Shown here: one piece after another, positions 1 to 7,212 of the stretch
Position numbering within the stretch: position 1 is the first letter of the stretch
Layout: every line of letters begins with the position of its first letter
Source: Spirogloea muscicola
Taxonomy: Eukaryota; Streptophyta; Zygnematophyceae; Spirogloeales; Spirogloeaceae
DNA length: 18,845 nt
Direction: 5' to 3'
Assembly (NCBI GenBank): GCA_009602725.1
Contig: WELB01000037.1
Coordinates: 421,686-440,530 of the forward strand
Translations under genes and position numbers: made by a program
Notes under the pieces: model-generated
What the model was told of the DNA's origin: nothing
The model's database searches: none
What the model saw: the letters and a program-made list of their open reading frames with translations, nothing else

Positions 1-189
1 AGCTGGTCGAGCCTTAGCTGCTGGCACAAGAGCTAGTCAATTGCCGTCCGGTATTCGAGCGTCAGCTAGCGACCTCTATGTGCTGACTCGTGGTTACTGA
101 GCGGGTCAGCTTAGCAGCAGGTGACGTACATTTGTCCAATGTGCTTGCCTTTGTACTTGGCCACACATGGCCTCCCCATCTCTTAATAT
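1..189 (+). mobile_element. 3' end of RLE-type non-LTR retrotransposon (copy A)
   Basis: The window opens inside the last codons of a retrotransposon ORF. The reading ends with residues DLYVLTRGY and a TGA at 99-101, followed by a 3' UTR of about 90 bp. Roughly 90% of the bases from 1 to 189 match copy C at about 7024-7212, and similarity stops at the same point (cttaata). The shared endpoint marks the 3' terminus of this subfamily. The tail contains a short stem GGCCA/TGGCC near 163-175 that recurs in the other copies. The 5' part lies outside the window. Confidence 0.7.
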
Positions 190-264
190 ACACGCATTTT
201 CCTACTCGCATGGGCGGCCTTGGCTGCCGGTAGTTAGAGCAGACGGCGCAAGCAGCCTTCCTAG

Positions 265-515
265 AGGTGAAGCGGCTGCTGACATTTAAAAAGTCGGCTG
301 TAAACTGCCAGCCAGATGCATACAGGTGTTCATGACGGAGCCAAAGGCTAGGCAGACAGGGCGCCCTCAATACACCCGTGTCAGCAGTAGCAAGTCAGAT
401 GAGCTGAGGGGAGGAAGAGCAACCCCGCTGCGCAAACCAGAGGCTGCTGCAAGGGCGCGACCAGCACGGCGATGCAAAGCAATCGCCTGGGACCGCTGTA
501 GGGACATAGACAAGC
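265..515 (-). mobile_element. Retrotransposon 3' fragment, minus strand (copy E)
   Basis: Read on the minus strand, about 510 to 367 encodes a C-terminus ending SSSDLLLLTRVY and a stop. A preceding ALHRRAGRALAAASG block aligns with the conserved ALHQKAGRAL block of copies B and C and with the AVHARAGRAMAAASG block near 8590. Below 367 is a 3' UTR-like stretch. Its lower part, about 265-320, is repeated at 14226-14283, and the part around 325-385 is repeated at 3496-3580. The fragment lies tail-to-tail with copy A. It is a second subfamily of the same element type, truncated and non-functional. Confidence 0.6.
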
Positions 516-646
516 GCATACGGTAGCAGGACACAAGACCCAAAGGCACCGAGCCACCGGGAAGGGCTGCACCCCGTTCCCGGCGACGATGGTCAGCTTG
601 AGAGGCCTTCCTGGGCTGCTGGCACCAGATCGCCTCCCTGCTCCCC

Positions 647-1031
647 ATGCGCTTCCCTTGCCTCCACGACCCTGTACGCAATGTGGAGGAAGGCTCCTTC
701 CCCTTCCAAGCGGATCTGAGGAGCATCCGCGACTCAGCCATCAGCTCTTTCCCCTCTCTCCAACCCCTAATCACGCCATTCTCCGCCCTCGCCCAAGCTT
801 CTGATAGAGGGGCACAATCCAGACTGGTTATGGCAGTGGAAGACGAACGCCGCAGAAGGTTGAGGAGGCTGCCAGAGATTCAGAACAATCCAAGGAGCTT
901 GGCAAGACTTACTTCTCTGGCTACACCTGGTGCCACTGACTGGATCACCTCTCCCCCTGTCGCCAACGCCTTCAGCATCAGCTCCGAGGCCTTTCGAAAA
1001 TCGCTTCAACTCTTCCTCGGCCTCCCACCTA
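647..1031 (+). pseudogene. Retrotransposon ORF segment upstream of the endonuclease domain (copy B, 5' part)
   Basis: A continuous plus-strand frame carries a block around 900-1030 reading LTSLATPGATDWITSPP followed by ISSEAFRKSLQLFLGLPP. This resembles the linker that many RLE-type non-LTR retrotransposon proteins have between the reverse transcriptase and the CCHC zinc knuckle. The frame has no ATG-initiated gene structure of its own. It loses homology at about 1031, where mitochondrial rps7 sequence begins. The CCHC/RLE part of such a protein resumes at 2614 in the same orientation, so I infer this is the same element split by the NUMT. No reverse transcriptase catalytic motif is visible further upstream. 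The assignment rests on family pattern recognition. Confidence 0.5.
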
Positions 1032-1259
1032 CCAATGAATTGCCAAGCTTTTTTGGCGCTGTGCAGAGATGATAGAGGGCACTAATTGAGTATTACCAGA
1101 ATTACGAACTTTCCTGCACTCTACTGTGGGTTTGACACTGTCTATCGCTTCTTGAATTAGTGCGACGATGTCATTGGCTAAACGATTCAATGAAGTAAGA
1201 AGAACAGAAGACCGAATTTTTCTGCCATCGTGCATAAAGAGATTAATGAGCTTTCTCAT
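1032..1259 (-). pseudogene. rps7: Mitochondrial rps7 fragment (ribosomal protein S7)
   Basis: The minus-strand reading begins MRKLINLFMHDGRK and contains AIDSVKPTVECRKVR and the LVPSIISAQRQKSLAIHW block. These match the S7 family pattern (KLxNxxMxDGKK, VKPxVEVRxxRxGG, QVPxxxxxxRxxxLAxxWL). S7 binds the 3' domain of small-subunit rRNA. Only the N-terminal 76 residues remain of a protein of about 150. The break is the NUMT/retrotransposon junction. The start codon overlaps the stop of the upstream rps12 relic (ATGA), consistent with a compact rps12-rps7 operon in the donor mitochondrial genome. Confidence 0.85.
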
Positions 1260-1525
1260 AAGATTCTTATTTGTTTCTTAGTTCCATACTTACTACGCCC
1301 TTGACGTCAATTGGCTACCCCCTGTAAATCTTGACTCCACGAATACAATGATATTTTACACCTGGTAAATCTTTAACCCTACCACCTCGTATCATAACAA
1401 CAGTGTTCTTGTAAGTTGTGACCTTCTCCGGGAATGTAAGCGATAACTTGCATTCGATTACTTAATCGTACTTTAGCAATATGACGTAGAGCAGAATTAG
1501 GTTTCTTTGGTGTTCTAGTAGATAC
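1256..1525 (-). pseudogene. rps12: Mitochondrial rps12 fragment (ribosomal protein S12), frameshifted
   Basis: The minus strand encodes [20 protein letters not shown], then [36 protein letters not shown] and RSKYGTKKQIRIL. All are hallmark blocks of ribosomal protein S12, the decoding-centre protein. They lie in different frames: there is an apparent 2-nt loss after LQEH and a 1-nt loss before the DLQGVAN block. A TGA sits where an arginine codon (CGA) is expected after AN. The N-terminal part (about 38 residues) is missing and upstream sequence is unrelated. At least two frameshifts and one nonsense change make this a pseudogene. Confidence 0.9.
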
Positions 1526-1531
1526 ACTTTC

Positions 1532-1699
1532 CTTTTACTTATTATGTTATTATTTTGGCATATGCATGTAGGCCTTGAAGAGACTTTAGCAGACTATGTG
1601 CACAACGAGGTTATTCGTGATTTACTTCTTCTTTATATACGAGTATGCATTCTACTCATCATGAATTATGCTTTTTTCCCCTTTGTATTGCCCATTTAA
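1532..1699 (+). pseudogene. sdh4: Mitochondrial sdh4 3' fragment (succinate dehydrogenase subunit 4)
   Basis: The plus-strand frame reads FWHMHVGLEETLADYVHNEV and then a hydrophobic tail ending FFPFVLPI with TAA at 1697-1699. The (L)GxEExxxDYVHxExxR block followed by a last membrane helix is characteristic of the C-terminus of mitochondrial Sdh4, a membrane anchor of respiratory complex II. The upstream half is absent because the frame runs into the convergent rps12 relic at about 1525. nad4L starts 17 bp after the stop. The frame was too short and ATG-poor for simple ORF calling. Presence of sdh4 on mitochondrial DNA points to a streptophyte-type or other gene-rich mitochondrion. Confidence 0.75.
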
Positions 1700-1716
1700 A
1701 AAAGGAGCTCTCCCAT

Positions 1717-1803
1717 ATGGTTTTAGTCAAATCTCTAACTTTTTCTACGATTCTTTTTCTCTTAGGCATTTGGGGAATTGCTCTTAATCGAAAGAATATT
1801 CTT
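1717..1803 (+). pseudogene. nad4L: Mitochondrial nad4L 5' fragment (complex I subunit 4L)
   Basis: The ATG-started frame reads MVLVKSLTFSTILFLLGIWG followed by IALNRKNI. This matches the first transmembrane helix and LGIxGIxLNRxNI signature of NADH dehydrogenase subunit 4L, normally about 100 residues. Homology ends at about codon 29. The frame then runs through unrelated residues into the antisense of the Tyr-type tRNA and stops at 1861. The gene is therefore truncated by a rearrangement between nad4L and the tRNA. Confidence 0.85.
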
Positions 1804-1834
1804 TATCAATTGTATGAAAGGTTAATTACCCTTT

Positions 1835-1917
1835 TGGGAGAGGCAGGATTCGAACCTACGTAGAAACATTTCAACAGATAATCAGTTTGTCGCCTTTAAC
1901 CACTCGGCCACTCTCCC
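1835..1917 (-). tRNA. trnY: Mitochondrial tRNA-Tyr-like relic with altered anticodon loop
   Basis: The minus strand folds as a type II tRNA. Acceptor GGGAGAG pairs with CTCTCCC, and there is a D-arm starting GCCGAGTGGTTAAAGGC. The variable arm has a GAAA/TTTC stem, and the T-arm is GTAGG-TTCGAAT-CCTGC. The body matches my recollection of plant mitochondrial tRNA-Tyr(GUA). The anticodon loop reads CTGATTA where CTGTAAA is expected, giving a nominal GAU anticodon. The anticodon stem also has an A-C mismatch. A type II body with an Ile anticodon is not sensible, so I treat it as a decayed copy within the NUMT. Confidence 0.75.
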
Positions 1918-2112
1918 TATGCGAGGGCAAACCCACTGGCGAGGAAAACCCTGGGAAAACCTCTGGCTCCTAATTCTTTTCTTCAACTTAACGCAATCTC
2001 CCCCTCTTGCTATCTCCCACTCCCGCTATCTCGCTCTCTCGCTATCTCGTTATCTCGCCACTCTCGTTATCTTCCTATCTTGCTATCAACAAGATAAGGC
2101 GATGACAAGATT
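1918..2112. repeat. Spacer with CTATCTCGC-like short tandem repeats
   Basis: Between the two tRNA relics, about 2008-2090 consists of imperfect reiterations of an 8-10 nt pyrimidine-rich unit (variants of GCTATCTC, CGTTATCTC, CACTCTCG). The rest of the spacer has no recognisable gene. It could be an original mitochondrial intergenic repeat or one that expanded after transfer. Confidence 0.6.
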
Positions 2113-2186
2113 CGCACTCTACAGGACTTGAAGCTGTGACCTTCATTTTAGAAGATTGTTGCTCTTTCCATCTGAGCTAAAAATGC
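2113..2186 (-). tRNA. trnR: Mitochondrial tRNA-Arg(UCU)-like relic
   Basis: A 74-nt minus-strand cloverleaf has acceptor GCATTTT/AGAGTGC (with wobbles), D-arm GCTC-GAGC, anticodon loop CTTCTAA (UCU) and T-loop TTCAAGT. The anticodon stem has two mismatches and the T-stem one (C-C where G-C is expected). This suggests decay after transfer to the nucleus. The neighbourhood of other mitochondrial genes supports a mitochondrial origin. Confidence 0.65.
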
Positions 2187-2274
2187 AACCTACAAAAATG
2201 AATTCCGTTTTTCAACTTATTTCTCAAGAATCGCGTATTCGTTATCCTGGATATGCATCTCAATCATTCTAACA
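2187..2274 (+). other. Mitochondrial spacer with short unassigned frame
   Basis: The frame from the ATG near 2199 reads MNSVFQLISQESRIRYPGYA and stops at 2269. It looks mitochondrial in composition but I do not recognise it. It may be the end or start of another organelle ORF. Confidence 0.25.
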
Positions 2275-2605
2275 TTGAAACATGGTTATTGTTTTATAGA
2301 AGAGTTTCTTTTTTGGTTAATAATTTCTTTCATAACTATCTCATCAGATAACACTATCTTCTTATGCACTCAGTTAACAGAGAAATTGGATACCTATATA
2401 ACTTTGTCTTTTGTTTTATGTATTGCTTTTTCTTTCCCTTACATTATCTATCAGATTTGGTCTTTTTTGATTCCCAGCTGCTATTGCACAACTAGAAGAA
2501 AATGGAATTTGGTTTTTTCGTAGTAGTATTTTTTTTTGACTTTTTTATTACTTCTTTGTCAATTGTTCCTCTGATTTGGTCTTTCTTGTATCCATTTCAT
2601 AAAAC
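2275..2605 (+). pseudogene. mttB: Mitochondrial tatC/mttB fragment, frameshifted
   Basis: The frame contains CTQLTEKLDTYITLSFVL, then FPYIIYQIWSFLIPSCY and TRRKWNLVF. This matches the conserved core of the Sec-independent translocase TatC as encoded in plant mitochondria (mttB/ymf16). TatC is a multi-spanning membrane protein that recognises twin-arginine signals. The first frame stops at 2521-2523. The continuation VVVFFFDFFITSLSIVPLIW is in another frame, so there is a frameshift at about 2505-2515 in a T-rich tract. The N-terminus is weakly conserved and the C-terminal half is missing at the right NUMT junction. Confidence 0.8.
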
Positions 2606-2613
2606 AGCAAATA

Positions 2614-3309
2614 GTGATTGGGGTACGCCAGTGCGAGTGCGGCTTCCGCGCAGAGGGTGCTGTGCTCGCCTCTCACATGCTGAGATGCCCCACTAGACAA
2701 AAAGTGGTGGGCATTTACAACCTCCTTCGCGATGCCCTGGCGGGCTTGATACACGACGCCGGCTACCGAGCGGTTGTGGAAGTCAACAATATCATGCCTA
2801 TCACCACTGACGCCCAGGGACGTCATCATCGCTGCACACTTGACGTTGTGGGCGTGCAACCTGGTGGAGGACCACGGGCCCAGGTCGACGTTGTTGTTAC
2901 GGAGGCATATAAGGGCCCAGCATCGACACACATCGCTGGGCATGGAGTGGGCGATTCAGAACAAAGAAACCTGCGGCACTACTCCGATTACCCCCAATGC
3001 GATCAGCTCCTGCCAGCGGCAATCGACATCTATGGCTGTCTGGGTCCTCGTTTCCACACGCTCCTTCAAAACATTGCCAATCTAGGCTACACTCAACGTG
3101 CAGATGTGTTTCCGGCTGAGATGGGCTTGCCAGCTGCATATCTGTCGCTCTTGCGACGACGAGTTTCGGCCTGTTTGCAGCGTGCTCAGGCTAGTGCCTT
3201 GCACCAGAAAGCTGGGCGAGCTCTAGTTGGTGTCAGAAGGGCTCCGTTTCTGGCATCTAGTATTCATGCATTGATTAGTGATCTTTATGTTTTGACCAGT
3301 GGTTATTGA
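2614..3309 (+). pseudogene. RLE-type non-LTR retrotransposon ORF, C-terminal endonuclease part (copy B, 3' part)
   Basis: The frame starts with a CCHC zinc knuckle, CECG with H and C completing a C-x-C-x11-H-x3-C pattern, residues about 7-25. About 70 residues later comes CTLDVVGVQPGG followed by VDVVVTEAYKG. This resembles the PD-(D/E)xK-like core of restriction-like endonucleases of R2/CRE/Dualen-type LINEs, which nick target DNA to prime reverse transcription. The expected downstream helical block (LLPAAIDIYGCLGPRF) and the conserved C-terminus (ALHQKAGRAL … LYVLTSGY) follow. It lacks its own start and the reverse transcriptase. It is the 3' part of an element interrupted by the NUMT. The frame is otherwise open for 231 codons, so this copy is relatively young. 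Confidence 0.7.
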
Positions 3310-3390
3310 GCGGGTCAATCTGCTGTAGGTCATGTAGATCTTTAGATGTGCTTGCCTTCATACTTGGCCATTTGGCCTACATTTGTTTCT
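3310..3390 (+). mobile_element. 3' UTR of retrotransposon copy B
   Basis: It starts gagcgggtcaatctgctg after the stop and includes the gatgtgcttgcctt box shared with copies A, C and D. A GGCCA-TT-TGGCC stem lies near 3366-3377. Homology to copy D is stronger than to A and C, so B and D form one subfamily. No poly(A) tail is seen. The fragment ends against a minus-strand retroelement piece. Confidence 0.65.
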
Positions 3391-3397
3391 TATACAC

Positions 3398-3585
3398 GGA
3401 ATTTCTCCTGAGGCCGCAGCCACAGCGCGGCCAGCGCGCGTGGACCGCGTGAGCCAAAGAGCACTGGAGCGAGAGGATGCTTCCAGTACAGAGGGTGTTC
3501 ATGACTAACGTGGTGGAGCCACTGGCTGGGCTAGTGCAGACAGGCAGAAAGGGCGCTCCTAGTACCCGTGTCAGCAATAAGGAGG
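3398..3585 (-). mobile_element. Nested minus-strand retrotransposon fragments (copy G)
   Basis: Two pieces are recognisable on the minus strand. About 3465-3400 encodes SLAHAVHAR, then a shifted frame rich in C and R. It matches the coding tail near 8565-8610 with a small indel. About 3580-3496 matches the end-of-ORF and 3' UTR stretch of copy E (gtcatgaacacc, cacgggt boxes). The piece order is not that of one intact element, so this is a rearranged or nested insertion. It lies tail-to-tail with copy B, just as E does with A. Confidence 0.5.
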
Positions 3586-3586
3586 T

Positions 3587-3670
3587 ATGCGCCTATAGAG
3601 AAGAGGGGCTGGCAGATGCCAGCATAAATAGAATGATTAAATACCATAAGAGCCAAGAAGATGTCGAAAA
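3587..3670 (-). mobile_element. Retroelement 3'-UTR module with GGCTGGC stem-loop
   Basis: It contains the box tatagagaagaggggctggc followed by GCCAGC, a 6-bp stem with a 4-nt loop (3607-3623). The same box occurs at about 8190-8218 and, inverted, at 8798-8835. It is a fragment of a repeated tail with no coding content. Confidence 0.55.
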
Positions 3671-3783
3671 AGAGAGATGACAGAGCTAGACACAGAACGA
3701 CGCAATGGGAAACTCAGTAACCCCTGCTAACCAGCCGCAGGTGGGAGAAACTGGGCAGCCATAGGATGTCAGTCGGAAGGCGG

Positions 3784-3812
3784 TCGGGGGGACCCGGGGT
3801 GGGGGGGGGGCG
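3784..3812 (+). promoter_or_regulatory. G-run with G-quadruplex potential
   Basis: Runs of six, four and ten guanines are separated by 4 and 1 bases (3786-3791, 3796-3799, 3801-3810). This can form an intramolecular G-quadruplex on the plus strand. It sits at the 5' side of a 450-bp very GC-rich block that might be a promoter/first-exon region. Any regulatory role is inference. Confidence 0.35.
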
Positions 3813-3964
3813 ACCAGGCCGCCGTAGCAACCGCGCGCAGTGAGTGGTGGAGAGCCAGAAAGTGGCCCAAGTACGGTGGCAGGCATATGGCCAGCCCGAG
3901 CAGACGTACGTCGCGGGAGGCGGCGTGGCAGGGTCCCCCCCGGGCGGGCGCTCGCCGGCCCTCC

Positions 3965-4226
3965 ATGGCCGCCCGGCGGGCCAGCTTCCCCACGGCCGGC
4001 CCACTGCTGGGCACGACGCTCCCTGCGAAATCCACCACCCGGAATGCCTTCCCTCGCGCCGGCCGTCAGCTGTGGCGGGGGGCTTTCCTCTCTGCTGGGC
4101 CCGCATTGCCGCTTCGTGTGACCTTGCAATGCTCGCTCGCTCCGGCTGGCCGGCTCTCTGGCGTGCGGGAGAGACGCTGCTCGACGGCCGCTCTTCGTGA
4201 CTTGTGCCCAGGCTGGCGGCTTCAGG
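3965..4226 (+). CDS. Possible first exon with organelle-targeting-like peptide, unidentified gene
   Basis: From the ATG at 3965 (context ctccATGGCC) the frame encodes MAARRASFPTAGPLLG and continues rich in Ala, Arg, Ser, Thr and Pro with few acidic residues. That composition is typical of plastid or mitochondrial targeting peptides. The frame is open to 4264, and a possible donor (cttcag|gtggga) lies at 4226. An upstream in-frame ATG at 3887 is also possible. The GC-rich block also allows long frames on the other strand, so composition alone could produce this. No mature domain can be linked to it, and candidate downstream exons are listed separately. Confidence 0.25.
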
Positions 4227-4450
4227 TGGGACCAACGTTCGTTGCTCCCCAAGGCGATGCATGACGTTGCTCTAGCCCTCATCCTGCTCCTCTCTTCCCT
4301 GTCAGCTGGCTATGCATTGCGAGAACTTCTCGTGCCATCCCACTTTGTGACAATCTGCATAGCTTTCGCTCTGGTCTTTCAACAGCTTCTGGGTGGCCTT
4401 GCTTCGTATGCCCTACGCTAATTGTTTTTGCCAAATGTTTTAGCATCTGA

Positions 4451-4804
4451 GTTGCAGGACGTGAGTGCCTTACCGTACATGACCAGCAGCCATACGGCAC
4501 CATCACAAGCTTATCTGAAAGTCCAGGCCAGCTTCCAGGTCGTGGTGCCCTACCTAATGTCTAGCTCGAGTGTCCCTCGGAGGCGAAGGCGCAAGTGCCG
4601 CTTGTGTCGTTCCCAGACTACTTGGCTGGTAAGCCCCCCTGCATGGCTGAAAGGGATGTGTCTATCTTGCACCTGAGACCCATTGTCCAAAAGATCGGCA
4701 AAATACCTAGATGGGGTGATGATTTCACAATTCATGATGCGTCTCACTACAAGCATTGTTGCTTGACTTCTCTTCGAGCAGTGTCTGTATCAGAGTCGAG
4801 CTAG
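4451..4804 (+). pseudogene. Unidentified broken reading frame with one in-frame TAG
   Basis: One frame is open from 4451 to 4804 except for TAG at 4562-4564. Before the stop it reads HDQQPYGTITSLSESPGQLP and after it VPLVSFPDYLAGKPP, then RWGDDFTIHDASHYKH. The residue mix looks protein-like on both sides, so a TGG-to-TAG change in a once longer gene is possible. Alternatively, TAG at 4562 could be the end of an intron and GTAAGC at 4629 a donor, leaving a 64-nt exon. I do not recognise the family. Confidence 0.25.
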
Positions 4805-6660
4805 ACAACTTAGGCCGTCGGCTCATCCCAGGGCATGCTTAGCTCAACAAGAGTATGACTGGTAGCGCTGACTGGTAGCGATGAAAGAGTGCACATTTGA
4901 TGGAGATCTCGTTACATTGCCAGGTGCAGGACAGGAAAGCTTGTCTCCTGCAACATGGCGGCATGCATGAGACGACATCAGCTAGGATTCTCTAGCCCCA
5001 CCCATCCAGCTGGGCATTTACCTGGTAATCATGCTCGTAGGCCCTGATGAGTGACATTATCTTGAGTCAAAGTTTGGAGTGTCAACCGAGCCACATGTTC
5101 AGCGCAAGCTGTTCCAGCAAACGATCACGGTGGTCCAAGCAGTCATACTATGCAACTTGTAAGTGGAGGTAGTACATCACATTCGTTTGCTTTTGAAAGG
5201 CCATGTTGTCTGCCTCAATGCTGCTGCAATGGATGAAATGCACGTGCTTAAGTAAGCAAATGCTCGCCGAGACGACGTGACGTCCTGACATCTTCACCAG
5301 CAACAACAATGATGACTATTACTCACCTTGGTGTCCCCTGCGCATATGAAGGACATTCATTCTGCATTAAGTAGGTACTTAGTCGTCCTTTCAGCAATTC
5401 ACCGACCTTTTGTTGTCATGTCAAGCGGCTGACCTGCTCTGTTTGCTTGTGTCGCAGTATCAGATGCAATCAGCATGGCAGCATCTGCTAAACAGCTGTT
5501 TGATGCATCGGTATTAAATTCAGGTGTGCACCCGTACTTAAAGTCATCTCTATTTCAGATTGATGCACAGGGTGCACCACAGTATATAATTCTTGATAGT
5601 GGCAGCTCTATGCCATGGGTAAGTACTGCGTGTGATAGTTATTTGTCATTTTGATGTTGACAAGCAATGTTCCTTAAGCAAAGTTGTTGCCTTGGCGGAA
5701 CCACCAACTGAACTGCATCGCATGCAATGGCACAAATTCTGATGGATGAGGGCCTCTTGAAAGCTCCACCCAACACCCAGCACCTAGACACAGAGCAGGT
5801 CATGGACGCTTTGGAATTGGGTTCCCATTAAGAATCACAGATAAGCACATGTGGTGCTCACTGGTGTCGCTATGTTCCTGTCTATTGTGCCAATTTGCCC
5901 CATATCCATCATTCGCCTCTGAGGTAATACAGTAGACCAATGCTGTGCTCACAGTTACAAGCTGCACTTGACAATCATATGCCTAGCAGGTCTGACTTGC
6001 TGACGTATACACGGAAAGCTCTGTCTGAACTGTGTCAATGACTGAGGTGTATTGCTGAGAATGTGAAGACTAGCTGCTACTGCCGCCTTTCCACTTCTTT
6101 AAAGTGTGACCTTCTTTACTGGCTTGCTCGTGAAGGCCTCTGCAGGTGGCATGTGTCTACAGAGGATTCAAGCACGGCAATCGAGCCAAAAACACACACG
6201 AGCTTGAAAGTGTGGGCGAAAGAATTCCAGGCAGACCTGACACAGTGGCCCTGGGCTTGCTGGCCACATCTTATAATGGGATATGCAGGCATATGTCATA
6301 GCCTGAGACAGGGGTATTGCCCCAGATGACATTTTGTATGCTACTTGCAACAATGGTGCTGATACCTGTGCTACATCATCTGCTCAGTAAGTACTATGCT
6401 TGAGAGCGACCAAGCAACCAACCAATGCCCGAGGCATGAGAGTGGCTCAACTAACCTGGAAGCCTCAAGCACTATGCTCGAGCACAGAGAAGGCTGCCTG
6501 GCTTGCACTTGACTGATGCTTGCACTTGAGTGATGTGTGAGGTGGATTGTATTTCATCAAGCTCTGGGCAGAGGATAGTGAGAAAATGTCAGGACCATCC
6601 CTCCCTTCCCACCCCCGGAATATAAGGTACTACATTGCCCCCTTTCCCCCTCCCCTACTG
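4805..6660 (+). other. Stretch with exon-like pieces, no identified gene
   Basis: No long frame is present. Exon-like pieces with good splice borders include 5103-5158 (ttcag|…|GTAAGT), open in all three frames. Another is 5458-5618 (cgcag|…|GTAAGT), with one open frame containing FDASVLNSGVHPYLKSSLFQ and YIILDSGSSMPW. A third is a terminal-type piece from about 6150 to 6303 (tgcag|gtggca…) containing HELESVGERIPGRPDTVALG. These could belong to one spliced gene beginning near 3965, but frames and family cannot be established. Short direct repeats lie at 4857-4880 (gactggtagcg twice) and about 6502-6536 (gcttgcacttga-tgat twice). Confidence 0.25.
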
Positions 6661-6667
6661 CCTCCTT

Positions 6668-7212
6668 GTGCACAACCTGGCGGAGGCCCACGAGCCTTGG
6701 TGAATGTGGTGGTGACCGAGGCATACAAGAGTTCCGCTTCCACACACATTGCTGGCCGCGCAGTGGGAGGTTCTGAGCAGAGAAAGCTCCGACACTACTC
6801 TGACTACCCCCGCAGCAACCACCTTCTCCCGGCCGCAATCGACACTTTCGGCTGCTTGGGTCCTCGCTTCCATACCCTACTTGAGAACATAGCGAGTCTG
6901 GGATATGCACGACGCGAGGATATGCTTCCAGCCCAGATGGGTATGCCGGCTGCCTACCTGTCATTTTTGCGACGTCGAGTGTCAGCTTGTCTGCAGCGAG
7001 CTCAGGCTCATGCGTTGCATCAGAAAGCTGGTCGAGCCTTGGCTGGTACTTTGAGAGCTTGTCGATTGCCATCCGGTATTCGAGCATCAGCTAGCGACCT
7101 CTATGTGCTGACTCGTGGTTATGGAGCGGGTCGGCTTAGCAGCAGGTGACGTGCATTTGTCAATGTGCTTGCCTTTGTACTTGGCCACACATGGCCTCCC
7201 CATCTCTTAATA
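6668..7212 (+). mobile_element. 5'-truncated RLE retrotransposon with lost stop codon (copy C)
   Basis: Homology to copy B starts at QPGGGPRA and continues through HIAGRAVGGSEQRKLRHYSD, LLPAAIDTFGCLGPRF, the ALHQKAGRAL block and LYVLTRGY. The frame stays open for about 160 codons. Two differences matter. The presumed catalytic aspartate in VDVVVTEAY of copy B is asparagine here (VNVVVTEAY). One base is missing at the stop (tattgagcg in B, tatggagcg here), so the frame reads on to 7149. The 3' UTR to 7212 is about 90% identical to copy A. Sequence before 6668 is unrelated, which is the 5' truncation typical of target-primed reverse transcription. Confidence 0.7.

Larger units (their letters stand above)
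1032..2612. other. Nuclear insertion of mitochondrial DNA (NUMT)
   Basis: About 1.58 kb of AT-rich sequence carries relics of seven mitochondrial genes: rps7, rps12, sdh4, nad4L, a Tyr-type tRNA, an Arg-type tRNA and tatC/mttB. Flanking DNA is GC-rich retrotransposon sequence. Several genes carry frameshifts, a nonsense codon or truncations, so this is not functional organelle DNA. The left boundary lies where rps7 stops after residues AIHW. The right boundary is at about 2605-2614, just before the retrotransposon zinc knuckle. nad4L breaks off after about 29 codons straight into tRNA flank, so the fragment was rearranged before or after transfer. An alternative, that the contig misjoins organelle reads, is less likely because of the decay. 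Confidence 0.85.

Noticed and set aside
1032-2612. Functional mitochondrial genome segment
   Set aside because: Frameshifts, a nonsense codon, truncated genes and GC-rich retrotransposon flanks show it is a nuclear relic.
3686-4282. Long minus-strand frames in the GC-rich block
   Set aside because: High GC depletes stop codons on both strands. The frames have Pro/Arg/Gly-biased composition and no recognisable domain.
5560-5618. Aspartic protease active-site-like DSGSS followed by W
   Set aside because: The usual motif is DTGSS/DTGST with specific flanks, and no second active site or flap region was found nearby.
5458-6303. SecY-like hints (GVHPYLKSSLFQ near 5530 and ERIPGRP near 6220)
   Set aside because: The short patterns resemble SecY signatures, but other fragments that look similar (RKLFQQTITVV at 5103, AYLKVQAS at about 4510) occur in the wrong order for SecY. 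None extends beyond a few residues.
6557-7087. 176-codon minus-strand frame
   Set aside because: It is antisense to retrotransposon copy C, whose plus-strand frame aligns with copy B.
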